DNA of 64,000 nucleotides, from the NCBI GenBank assembly GCA_002449665.1, contig DJXH01000027.1:128493-192492 (forward strand), given 5' to 3'. Under the pieces are notes generated by a model that made no database searches, was not told the origin of the DNA, and was given only the letters and a program-made list of their open reading frames with translations. The position numbers and the translations under genes are program-made. This document shows, piece after piece, positions 9,773 to 19,249 of this stretch. The stretch is from Bacteroidales bacterium UBA7009 (lineage in GTDB: Bacteria; Bacteroidota; Bacteroidia; Bacteroidales; Paludibacteraceae). Within the stretch, counting starts at the first letter, position 1, and the number at the start of each line of letters is the position of its first letter.

Positions 9773-11149
9773 ATGAAACGCCAATCTCTGCTCTATCTTT
9801 TTCTTTTCTCGCTGCTCGTGATGGTGGCAGGCTGTCAGAAAGACTATAAAGAGCCTGATTCACCGTCTCTGCCTACATCTTTCCCTCGTAAGCAACTCAT
9901 TGAGATGTTCACCTCGCAAGATTGCTCCTACTGCCCTCGTGGGACACAACTTATATCTGCTGCAATCGGAGGTAATGAAAATAAGTACGTCAGGCTTGTA
10001 CACCATTACGGAGATATATACGATGACTTTACTCTTCCTAATATCTCGAAGTTGGCAACCGACCTTGATATTACCTTCCTGCCTTCAATGCTTTACAACC
10101 GCAGTTTTTGGGACTATGAAGACGAGAACGGCGATGCTACGAGCGGTAAGGTAATGCACCCGTATTACTTCAGTCAGTTTATTTCCCAAGCCGCTTCCAC
10201 AGCTCTTGTTTCAGTCAATATCTCCTCCGCCTACGATGAGCAGACACGCAAGTCTGTAATAAAAGTGAGCGGCAAGAACCTCGGCGACAACAAGGACATA
10301 TCTCTTACCGTTGCCTTGAAGGAGAGCGGCGTACTCGCTACGCAGCAAGACTCATACAATACTTGGGCAGGGTGGGAAGAATACGTACACTGCGATGTAG
10401 TAAGGACTTACCTCAATCCATACACAGGTCAAGTACTTGAGTTTTACGGTATGGACTACGAAGTGTCGCTGGATTATGAACTCTATAAGTCTTACAATCC
10501 CTACAATTGTAGCGTGGTGGCTTATCTGACAGACAATACTACCGGCGAGATTATCAATGCAGAGGAAACACCATTGGTAAGCGGTACGGAAGGCGGAAAA
10601 GACTTTGAAGCGAAGGGCGTAAAAGCAGTGAAAGTGTCGGACAACTACCCCGAGTCCGTTGCTCTGCCGGAAAAATACAGCGATGTGGAATTTCTTACAG
10701 CTCAATACTATCTTGCGGATGAACAGGTAAACGGGCATAACGTAGTTGAGATAATGATGCTTTCTTCTGACCTCTATCAGATAAAGGAAGCCAACTATAT
10801 ACCCTTGACATTGCTCTATTTAGTGGTGGATAATGACGGTTCCGCCCTGCCCGTAGGTACATTCCCCATCTCTACATCAGGCGAACCGAATACGGTTTGG
10901 GCAGGAGCAAGAGACGTGGACAACTACAAGTATTACGGTTCAGAATTTTATCTTGCCAAATACTCCGAACTCAACCGCGGGTATATCAGCGGCTTTGAGT
11001 GGCTGCTCATTTCCGGCAGTGTTACCATAACCGAAAACACAATTACCTATGAGGCAACTACGCTGACAGGAAGCAAGGTTACCGGCAGTTTTTCAGGGGA
11101 GATTACGCATTTTACGGAAGAGGAAGAAATGCCTCTACGCAAGCGTTAA
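9773..11149 (+). CDS. Omp28-related lipoprotein with thioredoxin-like CxxC
   Basis: A 458-residue exported lipoprotein with lipobox VMVAGC (Cys21). Residues 40-150 follow the Omp28 pattern: IEMFTSQDCSYCPRG with Cys51 and Cys54 as a CxxC pair, then VRLVHHYGD and FLPSMLYNRS, a thioredoxin-fold layout. The later half is beta-rich and not assignable. Omp28 of Porphyromonas gingivalis is an outer-membrane lipoprotein; redox activity is plausible from the CxxC but untested. The gene is 33 nt after proS and its stop overlaps the convergent 11146-11589 gene by 4 nt. Confidence 0.82.
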   Translation: MKRQSLLYLFLFSLLVMVAGCQKDYKEPDSPSLPTSFPRKQLIEMFTSQDCSYCPRGTQLISAAIGGNENKYVRLVHHYGDIYDDFTLPNISKLATDLDITFLPSMLYNRSFWDYEDENGDATSGKVMHPYYFSQFISQAASTALVSVNISSAYDEQTRKSVIKVSGKNLGDNKDISLTVALKESGVLATQQDSYNTWAGWEEYVHCDVVRTYLNPYTGQVLEFYGMDYEVSLDYELYKSYNPYNCSVVAYLTDNTTGEIINAEETPLVSGTEGGKDFEAKGVKAVKVSDNYPESVALPEKYSDVEFLTAQYYLADEQVNGHNVVEIMMLSSDLYQIKEANYIPLTLLYLVVDNDGSALPVGTFPISTSGEPNTVWAGARDVDNYKYYGSEFYLAKYSELNRGYISGFEWLLISGSVTITENTITYEATTLTGSKVTGSFSGEITHFTEEEEMPLRKR

Positions 11150-11589
11150 AAATACGCCCGCATCTTTATCTGTATGGAAGTAAGGCATTTAGGAGCCAAA
11201 TAGAGGTCAGTCTCATTGCACGTGGTCGGACCGAAATTGGTGAACCAATGCGGGACAAGCGAAAATGGTACAGGCCATCTCCATAAGGTCATACCGATGT
11301 CCATCATACAGTCGGCTGTCAGTTTGGGAAGATAGATTCCGCAGCGAAACTGAAAGTTATTACTATCATAAACGCGCACCAAATCGATATACGGTTTGTG
11401 TGCGCGTAATGATTTTAGATGTGATATATGCTCCTCTTTGTGTATATTGCTTGTTACTACTAACGAACAGCCGGTGTCTGCTTCTGCGGTGTTCTCGTTT
11501 TCTGTCCTCTCTTTGCCACGCTCATCGCTATATGCAGGCAAAGCAAGCAAAGCGAAAGACAGCAGTAATATGAGCAAGCGAAAATGCAC
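11146..11589 (-). CDS. Small exported protein of unknown function
   Basis: A 147-residue protein with a clear signal peptide (MHFRLLILLLSFALLALPAYS, likely cut after AYS). The mature part is short and has four Cys residues (about 62, 103, 114 and 133-140) that could form disulfides, plus an aromatic stretch LWRWPVPFSLVPHWF. I recognise no domain. It is encoded 20 nt downstream of the leucine-rich-repeat gene on the same strand and ends 4 nt inside the convergent Omp28-type gene. The signal peptide and operon-like position support a real gene, but it could be lineage-specific. Confidence 0.62.
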   Translation of the reverse strand: MHFRLLILLLSFALLALPAYSDERGKERTENENTAEADTGCSLVVTSNIHKEEHISHLKSLRAHKPYIDLVRVYDSNNFQFRCGIYLPKLTADCMMDIGMTLWRWPVPFSLVPHWFTNFGPTTCNETDLYLAPKCLTSIQIKMRAYF

Positions 11590-11609
11590 TTAATAAACGG
11601 AGCAGCGGT

Positions 11610-12479
11610 TTATTTTACCACTTTCTTGCCGTTGATGATATATATGCCTCTCGGCAGTTGGCTGTCGTCCTCGCCGAGATAAACACCAGTCAGACTGTAA
11701 ATGCCTTTTCTGCCGCCGGCGGTAGTCTCTTTGAGCGAAGTGCTGTCTTTTTCTCTGCCAAAGCAGGTGAAGTAGTCGCCGATGCCGTCGGTGTTCTTAT
11801 ATGTGTCAAAACTGCCTTCAGGCACTTGCACGGTTATTTCTTTTGAGGTGGCACTTTTGTCGCTGTTCCACGGCGTATAGTCGCCATCTATGCCTATCTC
11901 GGGAGGAGTAGTACCGAGGAAAATGACGGTTGTGGCTTTGTCAAGTACTATGGACGACACGCCTATATATTTCACCGAGGCGGGGATAACTATTGCCGTA
12001 TAGTTGGCGTAGATAGCGTTGTCTTCTATCGTTTCAACCGAACTTGGCAGTTCTAATGTGCCGGTTACGTTAAAGACATTGTGGAAAGCATAACTGTGGA
12101 TAATCTTTACGTTCGACTCTGCCTCAAAGGTGATAGAACTTGAGGTCGCATTGTAGAAACAACTGTCCATCAACTCCGTTATAGGAAAATAATGGTCCCC
12201 TGAGCCTATACTTCCGCTCCCCGTATTCATACTCGGAATGGTGTATTTCACCGTTTTTGGGATAACAAACGCTTCTGTATAGTAGTTTTGAGTTTTTTTC
12301 TGACGTTTGATGATGTGGGCATACTCATCGCAGATGTTGATGTTGTAGAACAGATGGTCTATTCTGTTTATTCTCCAACAGTCGTCTTGCGCTTGTTCTT
12401 CCTGCGCACGAGCAGGTTGTGCTACTATGGCGGCACTTGTCAGCAATATAGCCGAAAGAATATGGTATAAGTGTTTCAT
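11610..12479 (-). CDS. BspA-type leucine-rich-repeat secreted protein
   Basis: A 289-residue protein with a signal peptide ending in VAQPARAQ. Residues 90-200 contain BspA-like LRR_5 units, e.g. NVKIIHSYAFHNV, LELPSSVETIEDNAIY and VIPASVKYIG. The C-terminus GIYSLTGVYLG...LPRGIYIINGKKVVK has the short beta-strand form found on many Bacteroidales surface proteins and may be a secretion or anchoring signal. BspA relatives bind host or other bacterial surfaces; the ligand here is unknown. It lies 43 nt downstream of the M6 protease gene, so the two probably share a transcript. Confidence 0.8.
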   Translation of the reverse strand: MKHLYHILSAILLTSAAIVAQPARAQEEQAQDDCWRINRIDHLFYNINICDEYAHIIKRQKKTQNYYTEAFVIPKTVKYTIPSMNTGSGSIGSGDHYFPITELMDSCFYNATSSSITFEAESNVKIIHSYAFHNVFNVTGTLELPSSVETIEDNAIYANYTAIVIPASVKYIGVSSIVLDKATTVIFLGTTPPEIGIDGDYTPWNSDKSATSKEITVQVPEGSFDTYKNTDGIGDYFTCFGREKDSTSLKETTAGGRKGIYSLTGVYLGEDDSQLPRGIYIINGKKVVK

Positions 12480-12522
12480 TTTGGTATGTGTTTTAAGTGG
12501 TTATTGAGTAGGTTTTATGTTG

Positions 12523-14829
12523 TTATTGATATATAAATTTTGCCTGTAAGCCTTTTCTTTTCAGTTGGTTGGAGTCGGATAGTTTCACTATATACAACTG
12601 TCCTTTTGTCAGTCCGCTTGCGGGAATGGTAACGTTGCTGCTGCCTTTGGTGAGGGTGAATGAACTTACTTGTTGTCCGGCTGCGTTGAAGATTATCAGT
12701 GTTTTGTCCTCTTGGGCTGCCTGTCCGAACCACGCCACATACTCTCCGCCGCTTTTGCCTATAGTGAACATCCGCTCCGTATCTGCGGCTCCTGCGTATG
12801 TCCTAACCTTGACGGTATTGCCCTTCTCCGATGTATGTTTCTCGCAGCCTTTCTCTTCGGAGCAGGTTAGGTAATAGTAGTAGTCTGTGTCAGGGTCAAG
12901 TCCGTTCAGTTCGGAGCCTTCGGTTATCTCCTTGTCCTGATATACAATCACTTCTCTGCTGTTCTTTGTTCCCTTTATCAGTTCTTTCCTATAAAGTGTG
13001 ATGTTGTATGTTTCAGCATCTGCCTGCTCCGTCCATTGCGGTACGAAGCTATACGGCGTTATGTCAGTAGCCTCTGTTGCTTCAACCTCGCTTATCAGTA
13101 TCGGTCTGTATGATTCGCCGCTTAATATCGATTGCGACATCTGTACGCCGTTGGCTGTGCTGATGCGGAGAATAGCGTTCTCTTTTGTGCAAAACTCTGT
13201 CGGACAGTATCTTACGTATATCTTGTGCTTGTATGTGCCGTCGGCGTTCACCTCGTCCCATAGTGTGTCCGAAGTCCAGTGTATGCTGTCAAGACTTATC
13301 TGGAAGAGCGGGTTGTCGGTGGTCATAAACATCTTGTTGTCTTCAAGGTGCTTGCCCTCTGCCAATACGAGCGATGAGGCGGGGGTTACTGCGCCGTCCA
13401 AAAAGACGGAGTTCAGTATGGTCAGTCTCTCCGAAGCAATGTATATGCCTGAGCCGTTGTCCTCGCCGTAGTGGAAGACGATGTTGTTGCCGCTGTTGGC
13501 AGGTATGGACTGAATGCGTGTCAGTTCCTGCCCTTTGAGCGTGTCATCGGAGTTGGCTACAGGGTAAAACTGTGAGATGTTATACAGCCCGGGGTAGGTG
13601 TCGGAGGGCGAACTGAAATACGGATTCTTGTAGTACGCTTCACATATATCGTAGCCCAACGGAGTGGTGTTGTTGGGCGTGTTGTTGTCCCACTTGCCTT
13701 TGTTGAAGGTGATGTGCGTTATGAGCATACCTGTACCCGGAAGGCTGTTTTTAGGTGTGTCCCAACCTGTGTTCTGCCTGTTTTCAAGTAGCCAGTACTC
13801 GTTAGGATTAGGAGCAAGCACCTTGAGGTTATGGTCTTTGGCGGCAATGAGATAAGCCTGCCCTTTGAGTTCAAGCGGCTCAAGCAGGAAGTCGCCCGTG
13901 CGAGTTAGTTGCACCGGCTCAAGCCAGCCTAACATCCAGCGCTCGTATGCAGAATAACTCGGCGGGGTACGACCTTCGTTGTTGTAGTTGCCCTGACACA
14001 TTATGTCCCACTCGCCTATTGTATAGGTGTCGCTGTTGATGGTGTTGTAGAAATCGTCAAGCCCGAGTACGTGGCTGAACTCGTGGCAGAAAGTGCCTAT
14101 ACCGCACATACGGTCGCCCCTGCCGCCGTATAGTTCGGAGGTGCAGGCATAGTCCATAATCCACTTGTCGTCAACCGAATACCTGTAATACTGCTTGTCA
14201 TCTTCACTCCATACGACAGCCTGTGAGCGGTGGGGCCATACCGCACTTTCCGGTCCGCCCTCGGCGGGGTTATGACCGGCGTAATAGACGAACACGTTGT
14301 CTATATTGCTGTCGGAGTTGAAGTCATACTGCGTAAAGTCCACTCCGTCGTCGTCCGCTGCACCACAGGCATCCACTATCATCTCCGCAGCGTGAGACTT
14401 ATAGTACTCCCTTTTGTTAGGCAGTACGTAAGGACCATAGACATCAAATGTCGGGCGGAACTTGCCGTATGAGTTGGCTATAAAGTAGTCGCGTGCCGAA
14501 CCCGTACCGCCGTTCTCGCTATAGCCTTCCACGTTGAGCATACGCTCAAAGGCTGCTTTAGGGTCGGATATGGTAAAACTGACATCCTCATACTCTACAA
14601 GTATCACTATGCTTCTTATGTCGCCCGTAAGCGGGAATGTGGTCTGTATGGCGGGCTGGAACCTGCGCTGCCGTATCTCTGCCGGTATGCGGGCAGGCAA
14701 ATGAACCCCATTGGAGTCAATGCGGTAGTGATAAAACTCATCTCCATATACTCCCGACCCCGGCATTGCTATCACGGCAAACAGCCGAAGCGGCAAAATC
14801 AACATCAGTATGGTTACTATCTTTTTCAT
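12523..14829 (-). CDS. Secreted M6 family metalloprotease with T9SS-type C-terminal domain
   Basis: A 768-residue zinc protease related to immune inhibitor A. HEFSHVLGLDD at 249-259 is the HExxHxxGxxD zinc site. A fibronectin-III-like segment spans about 590-680, and the last 80 residues (FTIGKSGGEYVAWFG..., IIFNAAGQQV, LTKGQLYIVKLSD) form a type IX secretion sorting domain of type A. An in-frame ATG exists at 14865, but it sits inside the -7 box TATCTTTG (14863-14870). The start at 14829 gives a clean signal peptide (MKKIVTILMLILPLRLFA) and is preferred. Probably an extracellular protein-degrading enzyme. Confidence 0.92.
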   Translation of the reverse strand: MKKIVTILMLILPLRLFAVIAMPGSGVYGDEFYHYRIDSNGVHLPARIPAEIRQRRFQPAIQTTFPLTGDIRSIVILVEYEDVSFTISDPKAAFERMLNVEGYSENGGTGSARDYFIANSYGKFRPTFDVYGPYVLPNKREYYKSHAAEMIVDACGAADDDGVDFTQYDFNSDSNIDNVFVYYAGHNPAEGGPESAVWPHRSQAVVWSEDDKQYYRYSVDDKWIMDYACTSELYGGRGDRMCGIGTFCHEFSHVLGLDDFYNTINSDTYTIGEWDIMCQGNYNNEGRTPPSYSAYERWMLGWLEPVQLTRTGDFLLEPLELKGQAYLIAAKDHNLKVLAPNPNEYWLLENRQNTGWDTPKNSLPGTGMLITHITFNKGKWDNNTPNNTTPLGYDICEAYYKNPYFSSPSDTYPGLYNISQFYPVANSDDTLKGQELTRIQSIPANSGNNIVFHYGEDNGSGIYIASERLTILNSVFLDGAVTPASSLVLAEGKHLEDNKMFMTTDNPLFQISLDSIHWTSDTLWDEVNADGTYKHKIYVRYCPTEFCTKENAILRISTANGVQMSQSILSGESYRPILISEVEATEATDITPYSFVPQWTEQADAETYNITLYRKELIKGTKNSREVIVYQDKEITEGSELNGLDPDTDYYYYLTCSEEKGCEKHTSEKGNTVKVRTYAGAADTERMFTIGKSGGEYVAWFGQAAQEDKTLIIFNAAGQQVSSFTLTKGSSNVTIPASGLTKGQLYIVKLSDSNQLKRKGLQAKFIYQ

Positions 14830-14862
14830 TGTTCTATTTAGCATAGATTTCCTAAAAGTGCG

Positions 14863-14893
14863 CAAAGATAATTATTTTAGTTGTAAAGTGCAA
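14863..14893 (-). promoter_or_regulatory. Promoter of the M6 protease gene
   Basis: Read leftward, TTG (14893-14891) is followed after 20 nt by TATCTTTG (14870-14863), the Bacteroidetes -33/-7 pair. Transcription would begin near 14856, upstream of the chosen ATG at 14829. Confidence 0.7.
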
Positions 14894-14950
14894 GAATTGT
14901 ACCAAAAAATGTCAGATTTTAACCGTAACTGCGATTTTTTTGCATACCAA

Positions 14951-14984
14951 AATCCTCCTCTGCCGTGTTAGGCAGTGGAGGATT
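14951..14984 (-). terminator. Terminator hairpin after mdh
   Basis: AATCCTCCTCTGCC and GGCAGTGGAGGATT form a 14-bp stem with one mismatch and a GTGTTA loop. It lies 48 nt beyond the mdh stop, and read leftward it is followed by TTTTGG. It ends mdh transcription before the M6 promoter. Confidence 0.75.
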
Positions 14985-15031
14985 AGTGTCTTTCCGAACT
15001 TCTGTTCGGTCTGTTTGTAACTTGGACTTTA

Positions 15032-15973
15032 TTACAATACGTTCAGCCCTTTGAGTGCCTCAATCGTTTTCTTAACGGCTGCGGCGGAAGCGTCAAAGAG
15101 TGCTTTCTCCTCTTCGTTAAGTTCTATTTCGATAACGCCTTCCATACCATTTCTGCCGATAAGTGCGGGAACGCCGATGGTGATGTCGTTGTAGCCGTAT
15201 TCGCCTTCAAGTGCTATGGAGCAGGGTATCATCTTCATCTGGTTCTTAACGATAGACTCTACCACCGATGCTGCGGCTGCACCCGGAGCCATCCATGCCG
15301 ATGTACCGAGCAGACCGGTGAGTGTAGCACCGCCTACCATAGTCTGTTTTACAACTTCGTCCATCTCTTCAGGCTCCAAGAGTTGGCTTACGGGCATACC
15401 TTTGTAGGTGGCAAAACGCTTCATAGGAATCATAGTTGTGTCGCCGTGGCCGCCTATTACAAAGCCTTCTACCTCGTTAGCGTTGCATTTGAGAGCCTTG
15501 GAGAGGAAGTATTTGAAACGCGACGAGTCAAGCGCACCGCCCATACCGATAACTCGGTTGCGCGGCAGACCGAGAGAGTGGAGAGCGAGATATGCCATCG
15601 TGTCCATAGGGTTAGATACGATGATGAGAATGGCATCGGGCGAATAGGTAAGTACGCTTTTTGCAACGCTCTTTACTATACCTGCGTTCACGCCTATCAG
15701 TTCCTCACGTGTCATACCGGGCTTGCGGGGAATACCGGAAGTGATAACGACAACGTCCGAACCGGCGGTACGCGAATAGTCGTTGGTAACACCCTCAACT
15801 ATGGTATCAAAGCCCATCAGTTGGGCGGTCTGCATAATATCCATTGCCTTACCTTCGGCAAGACCTTCTTTGATGTCTATAAGACATACTTGGTCGGCTA
15901 CTTCGTTTACAGCCAACACATTAGCGCAGGTTGCTCCTACATTGCCTGCTCCTACTACTGTTACTTTTGACAT
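15032..15973 (-). CDS. mdh: Malate dehydrogenase
   Basis: A 313-residue NAD-dependent LDH-like malate dehydrogenase, interconverting malate and oxaloacetate in the TCA or fumarate-fermentation branch. VTVVGAGNVGATCAN at 4-18 is the dinucleotide fold, SGIPRKPGMTREELI contains the active-site mobile-loop Arg residues, and VIGGHGDTTMIP contains the catalytic His. Length is normal. It is monocistronic: the terminator hairpin is at 14951-14984, and a -7-like TACTTTTG is at 16033-16026 on the same strand. Confidence 0.97.
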   Translation of the reverse strand: MSKVTVVGAGNVGATCANVLAVNEVADQVCLIDIKEGLAEGKAMDIMQTAQLMGFDTIVEGVTNDYSRTAGSDVVVITSGIPRKPGMTREELIGVNAGIVKSVAKSVLTYSPDAILIIVSNPMDTMAYLALHSLGLPRNRVIGMGGALDSSRFKYFLSKALKCNANEVEGFVIGGHGDTTMIPMKRFATYKGMPVSQLLEPEEMDEVVKQTMVGGATLTGLLGTSAWMAPGAAAASVVESIVKNQMKMIPCSIALEGEYGYNDITIGVPALIGRNGMEGVIEIELNEEEKALFDASAAAVKKTIEALKGLNVL

Positions 15974-16025
15974 AATAAATAGATATTTTTATTTATAGTT
16001 TTTTCTTTCTCCTTTTTAGAGCCTG

Positions 16026-16033
16026 CAAAAGTA
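16026..16033 (-). promoter_or_regulatory. Probable -7 box of mdh
   Basis: TACTTTTG on the minus strand, 53 nt before the mdh start, fits TAnnTTTG. No good -33 TTTG was found at 19-20 nt. Confidence 0.45.
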
Positions 16034-16092
16034 CTGCAAATATTTTGTATTGTGAAATTTTTGTGCAAAAATCGGATATTATTGTAAAGATT

Positions 16093-16124
16093 TTTGTACA
16101 AACCAACTAATTGCTGTACCTTTG
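16093..16124 (+). promoter_or_regulatory. Promoter of the DUF47-phosphate transporter operon
   Basis: TTTG (16093-16096), 20 nt, TACCTTTG (16117-16124): a full match to the Bacteroidetes promoter. It leaves a 5' leader of about 70 nt before 16197. Confidence 0.8.
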
Positions 16125-16196
16125 TAGCGGTAAAGTGTGCAATAGTGCCGCTTTGCTCTACTACACTACAGAATATCAACACATACAATATAATCA

Positions 16197-16847
16197 ATGT
16201 CTCTAAACAGTATTTTTTCGGCATTTATTCCCAAAGAGGATAAGTTTTTTCCCGAATACCGGCAGATTTCCAAGAACATAGTGGCTGCGGCTGACTTGTT
16301 TACCGAACTCGTTTCTACGCAGAACTATGAAAAGCAGCAGGAACTTTACACCCAAATCAAGTCTATCGAAACACAGTGCGATAACCTCGTTACCACCATC
16401 TTTGAGCAGATAAACGACTCTTTTGTTTCGCCCTTCGACCGTGAGGATATGCACCAACTCTGCGGCGACCTTGACGACGTGATGGACTATATCAACGCCT
16501 CTGCCAAACGCCTTATTCTCTACCGCCCCAAGCAGATGCCCAATACCGCAATGCACATGGCGGAAATTATCCTCGAAGATGCCAAAGCCATAGATATGGC
16601 GGTGTCCGAACTAAAAACGATAAACAAAAAACCGGCTATCGCCCTTGAGCAGTGCGCTAAGCTCCACGAACTCGAACACGAGGGCGACGATGTGTATGAC
16701 AACTTCGTAAAAGAACTCTTCGAGATGGAGGAGGACAGCAAAGAACTGATAAAGATAAAGGAGATAATGCACAATATGGAAGAGGCAACCGACTGCGCCA
16801 ACCATGTGGGCAAAACCCTGAAAACCATAATCGTAAAGTACGCATAA
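16197..16847 (+). CDS. DUF47 (PhoU-like) phosphate transport regulator
   Basis: A 216-residue, all-helical, charge-rich cytoplasmic protein of the DUF47/TIGR00153 family, distantly related to PhoU. It has long amphipathic helices and conserved acidic clusters (ETQCDNL, HELEHEGDDVYDNF) that bind metals in relatives. DUF47 genes almost always precede a Pit-type phosphate permease, and the stop codon here directly abuts the ATG of the permease gene, indicating translational coupling. The likely role is to modulate Pi uptake by the partner. Confidence 0.93.
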   Translation: MSLNSIFSAFIPKEDKFFPEYRQISKNIVAAADLFTELVSTQNYEKQQELYTQIKSIETQCDNLVTTIFEQINDSFVSPFDREDMHQLCGDLDDVMDYINASAKRLILYRPKQMPNTAMHMAEIILEDAKAIDMAVSELKTINKKPAIALEQCAKLHELEHEGDDVYDNFVKELFEMEEDSKELIKIKEIMHNMEEATDCANHVGKTLKTIIVKYA

Positions 16848-17903
16848 ATGGTCTATCTCGTTACAATTATCGTCCTTTGTATCTGCTTTGACTTCATCAA
16901 CGGTTTTCACGATGCAGCCAACTCTATCGCCACCGTAGTGAGCACCAAAGTCCTTACACCCTTTCAGGCCGTCCTTTGGGCTGCGGGGTTCAATTTCATT
17001 GCCTTTTTTATAGCCAAGTACCTCATCGGTTTCGGTGTGGCAGAGACGGTGCAAAAGACCGTAACTGCCAATGCCGCTTACGGCGAAACGGGGCTGATGA
17101 TAATGATAGGTGGCTTGGTGGCTGCTATTATCTGGAGCCTGTTTACTTGGTGGCGGGGTATACCATCCTCGTCTTCCCACACCCTCATTGGCGGACTGGT
17201 CGGTTCGGCTGTCGCTGCCAAAGGATGGGCTGCCGTACACTGGGCAACGGTGGGCAAGATAGCGATGTTCATAGTAGCCGCTCCGCTGATAGGACTTGTA
17301 GCGGGGAATATTATTATGATACTGACAATGTGGATATTCCGCCGTGCCAAACCGCACTATATGGACCGCTGGTTCCGCCGTCTGCAACTCCTTTCATCCG
17401 CATTCCTCAGTCTCGGGCACGGACTGAACGACTCTACCAAGGAAATAGGCGTTATGGCTTGTGCCATAGGCGCTTATCTCCAGCTCGGAGCAGGCTCACT
17501 GCCGGAAGTGTTGCAGCCGAGTGAGTCTCTTGCCGCTCTCGGTATCAACGTACCCGAGTGGGCGGCTTTCGCCTGCTTTACTGCCATTGCCGTCGGTACG
17601 ATGTCGGGCGGGTGGAAGATAATAAAGACGATGGGCAACAGGATAACGAAGATAACACCTGTGGAGGGCTTTTGCGCGCAGACTGCCGGTGCACTCACGC
17701 TCTGCGTTACGCAGGCTCTGAAAATACCGGTTTCCACCACCCACGTCATCTCCGGCAGCATAATGGGTGTAGGCTCGGTCAAGCGTATGAGTGCAGTGCG
17801 CTGGGGCGTGTCGCTTGATATGATAACGGCTTGGATAATCACTATACCCGTATCTGCTCTTATAGGTGCTGCCACCTACGCGCTGATAACGGCGATAGCA
17901 TAA
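16848..17903 (+). CDS. pit: Inorganic phosphate transporter, PiT family
   Basis: A 351-residue polytopic inner-membrane permease. Both PiT signatures are present: FDFINGFHDAANSIATVV near the N-terminus and the related TQALKIPVSTTHVISGSIMG-type repeat near the C-terminus, with GLNDSTKEIGVM in the middle. It imports phosphate with a cation. It is compact for the family, without the long central loop of eukaryotic relatives. The stop codon overlaps the U-tract side of the opposing tRNA terminator (17901-17927). Confidence 0.95.
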   Translation: MVYLVTIIVLCICFDFINGFHDAANSIATVVSTKVLTPFQAVLWAAGFNFIAFFIAKYLIGFGVAETVQKTVTANAAYGETGLMIMIGGLVAAIIWSLFTWWRGIPSSSSHTLIGGLVGSAVAAKGWAAVHWATVGKIAMFIVAAPLIGLVAGNIIMILTMWIFRRAKPHYMDRWFRRLQLLSSAFLSLGHGLNDSTKEIGVMACAIGAYLQLGAGSLPEVLQPSESLAALGINVPEWAAFACFTAIAVGTMSGGWKIIKTMGNRITKITPVEGFCAQTAGALTLCVTQALKIPVSTTHVISGSIMGVGSVKRMSAVRWGVSLDMITAWIITIPVSALIGAATYALITAIA

Positions 17904-17927
17904 AAAAAGGATGCAACGTGCATCCTT
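17904..17927 (-). terminator. Intrinsic terminator of the initiator tRNA gene
   Basis: AAGGATGC / GCATCCTT is an 8-bp perfect stem (17907-17914 and 17920-17927) with a 5-nt loop. Read leftward it is followed by a run of T residues (complement of 17902-17908), a classic intrinsic terminator 6 nt after the tRNA. The same hairpin may end the rightward phosphate operon less efficiently. Confidence 0.85.
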
Positions 17928-17932
17928 CCCTG

Positions 17933-18004
<72 letters not shown>

Positions 18005-18036
18005 ATACAGATTTGAACCGCTCTCAAATCGGACTG

Positions 18037-18068
18037 CAAAGGTACGGTGAGATTTTTATATATGCAAA
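18037..18068 (-). promoter_or_regulatory. Promoter of the initiator tRNA
   Basis: Leftward TTTG (18068-18065), 20 nt, TACCTTTG (18044-18037): a perfect Bacteroidetes promoter about 33 nt before the mature tRNA 5' end. Confidence 0.85.
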
Positions 18069-18094
18069 TAAATTGATAAAAATTTTCATAAATT

Positions 18095-19213
18095 GTGAGA
18101 TTTAGGGATATTATAGGGCAAGAAAATGTGAAAAACCACTTGCGGTTAAGCGTAAGTCAGGGTCGTGTGCCTCATGCGCAGATGTTGTTCGGTCCGAGCG
18201 GAGTGGGCAAACTTCGGCTTGCCGTTGCCTACGCCCAGTATCTTAACTGTCCCAACCGTACAGCCGAAGATTCGTGCGGCACGTGTCCTACCTGCTTGCA
18301 GTTTCAAAACCTCGAACACCCCGACCTTATTTTTGTATATCCGATTGTAAAGAATGACAAATCAGATACTTGCAGCACTTATGCCGCACAGTTCAGGGAA
18401 CTGATGCTCTCGTCCGACTATTTCTCCGCAGAGGACTGGTATAAGAAACTCGGAGTGGAGAACAAGCAGGGACTCATATACGAAAACGAAAGCGGCGAGA
18501 TACTGCGCCGTCTGTCGTTCAAGTCCTTCGGCAACGGATATAAAGTGCTGATAATATGGCAGCCGGAGAAGATGAACACTACCTGTGCCAACAAGATTCT
18601 GAAGATTCTTGAGGAGCCGCCCGAGAAGACGGTCTTCCTGCTCGTAAGCGAGCATCCTGAGCAGATGCTGCCTACCATACTGAGCCGCGTGCAGCAGATA
18701 AAAGCCGACCGTCTGACAGAAGCCGATCTTGCCCCCTATTTCCCGCAAGACATAATACGCATATCCGGCGGCAGTTATTTGGAGGCAATGCGTCTGCAAG
18801 CGGGGGCGGAAGAGCGTACTGCCTATTTTGACGACTTTGTGGCTCTCATGCGCCGTGCTTGGCTCGTGGCACATAAGCGCGACTATTCCGCGCTGCTCGA
18901 ACTCAGGAAATGGAGTGCCGATATGGCAGATAAGTCAGTCGGGCGCGAGAAACAAAAAGCGTTCTTGCAGTATGCCCAGCGGCAGACGAGAGAAAACTAT
19001 ATACGCAATTTCGGCGAACCGTCAGTTGTGTATCAGACCGATACCGAAAGCAAGTTCAGCGAGCGATTCAGCCGCTTTATCAACGACAACAACGTAGAGC
19101 AGATAACCGAAGAGTTTGCCAAAGCCGAAAGACAGATAGAGCAGAACGGCAATGCCAAAATCATATTCTTCGACCTCTGCCTGCAAATGATTGTCCTTAT
19201 CAAGAAAGCATAA
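18095..19213 (+). CDS. holB: DNA polymerase III subunit delta'
   Basis: A 372-residue clamp-loader subunit. The P-loop GPSGVGK is at 33-39. Cys52, Cys61, Cys64 and Cys67 form the zinc module in the same spacing as E. coli HolB (C-x8-C-x2-C-x2-C). KILKILEEPPEKTVFLL is the conserved sensor region. The N-terminal RFRDIIGQENVKNHL is the usual start of the AAA+ domain, so the GTG at 18095 is the start. It acts with DnaX and HolA to load the beta clamp. First gene of holB-ricT-gldH-trmB. Confidence 0.95.
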   Translation: MRFRDIIGQENVKNHLRLSVSQGRVPHAQMLFGPSGVGKLRLAVAYAQYLNCPNRTAEDSCGTCPTCLQFQNLEHPDLIFVYPIVKNDKSDTCSTYAAQFRELMLSSDYFSAEDWYKKLGVENKQGLIYENESGEILRRLSFKSFGNGYKVLIIWQPEKMNTTCANKILKILEEPPEKTVFLLVSEHPEQMLPTILSRVQQIKADRLTEADLAPYFPQDIIRISGGSYLEAMRLQAGAEERTAYFDDFVALMRRAWLVAHKRDYSALLELRKWSADMADKSVGREKQKAFLQYAQRQTRENYIRNFGEPSVVYQTDTESKFSERFSRFINDNNVEQITEEFAKAERQIEQNGNAKIIFFDLCLQMIVLIKKA

Positions 19214-19249
19214 CAACCAACGTATCGTATAGATACTACCTTATTATAT

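Noticed and set aside
14830..14865. N-terminal extension of the M6 protease to ATG 14865
   Set aside because: That codon overlaps the -7 box of the gene's own promoter and the extension precedes a complete signal peptide.
18011..18030. GATTTGA/TCAAATC hairpin upstream of tRNA-fMet as a terminator
   Set aside because: It lies between the promoter and the tRNA, so it cannot be a terminator of that gene; at most it is a precursor 5' stem.
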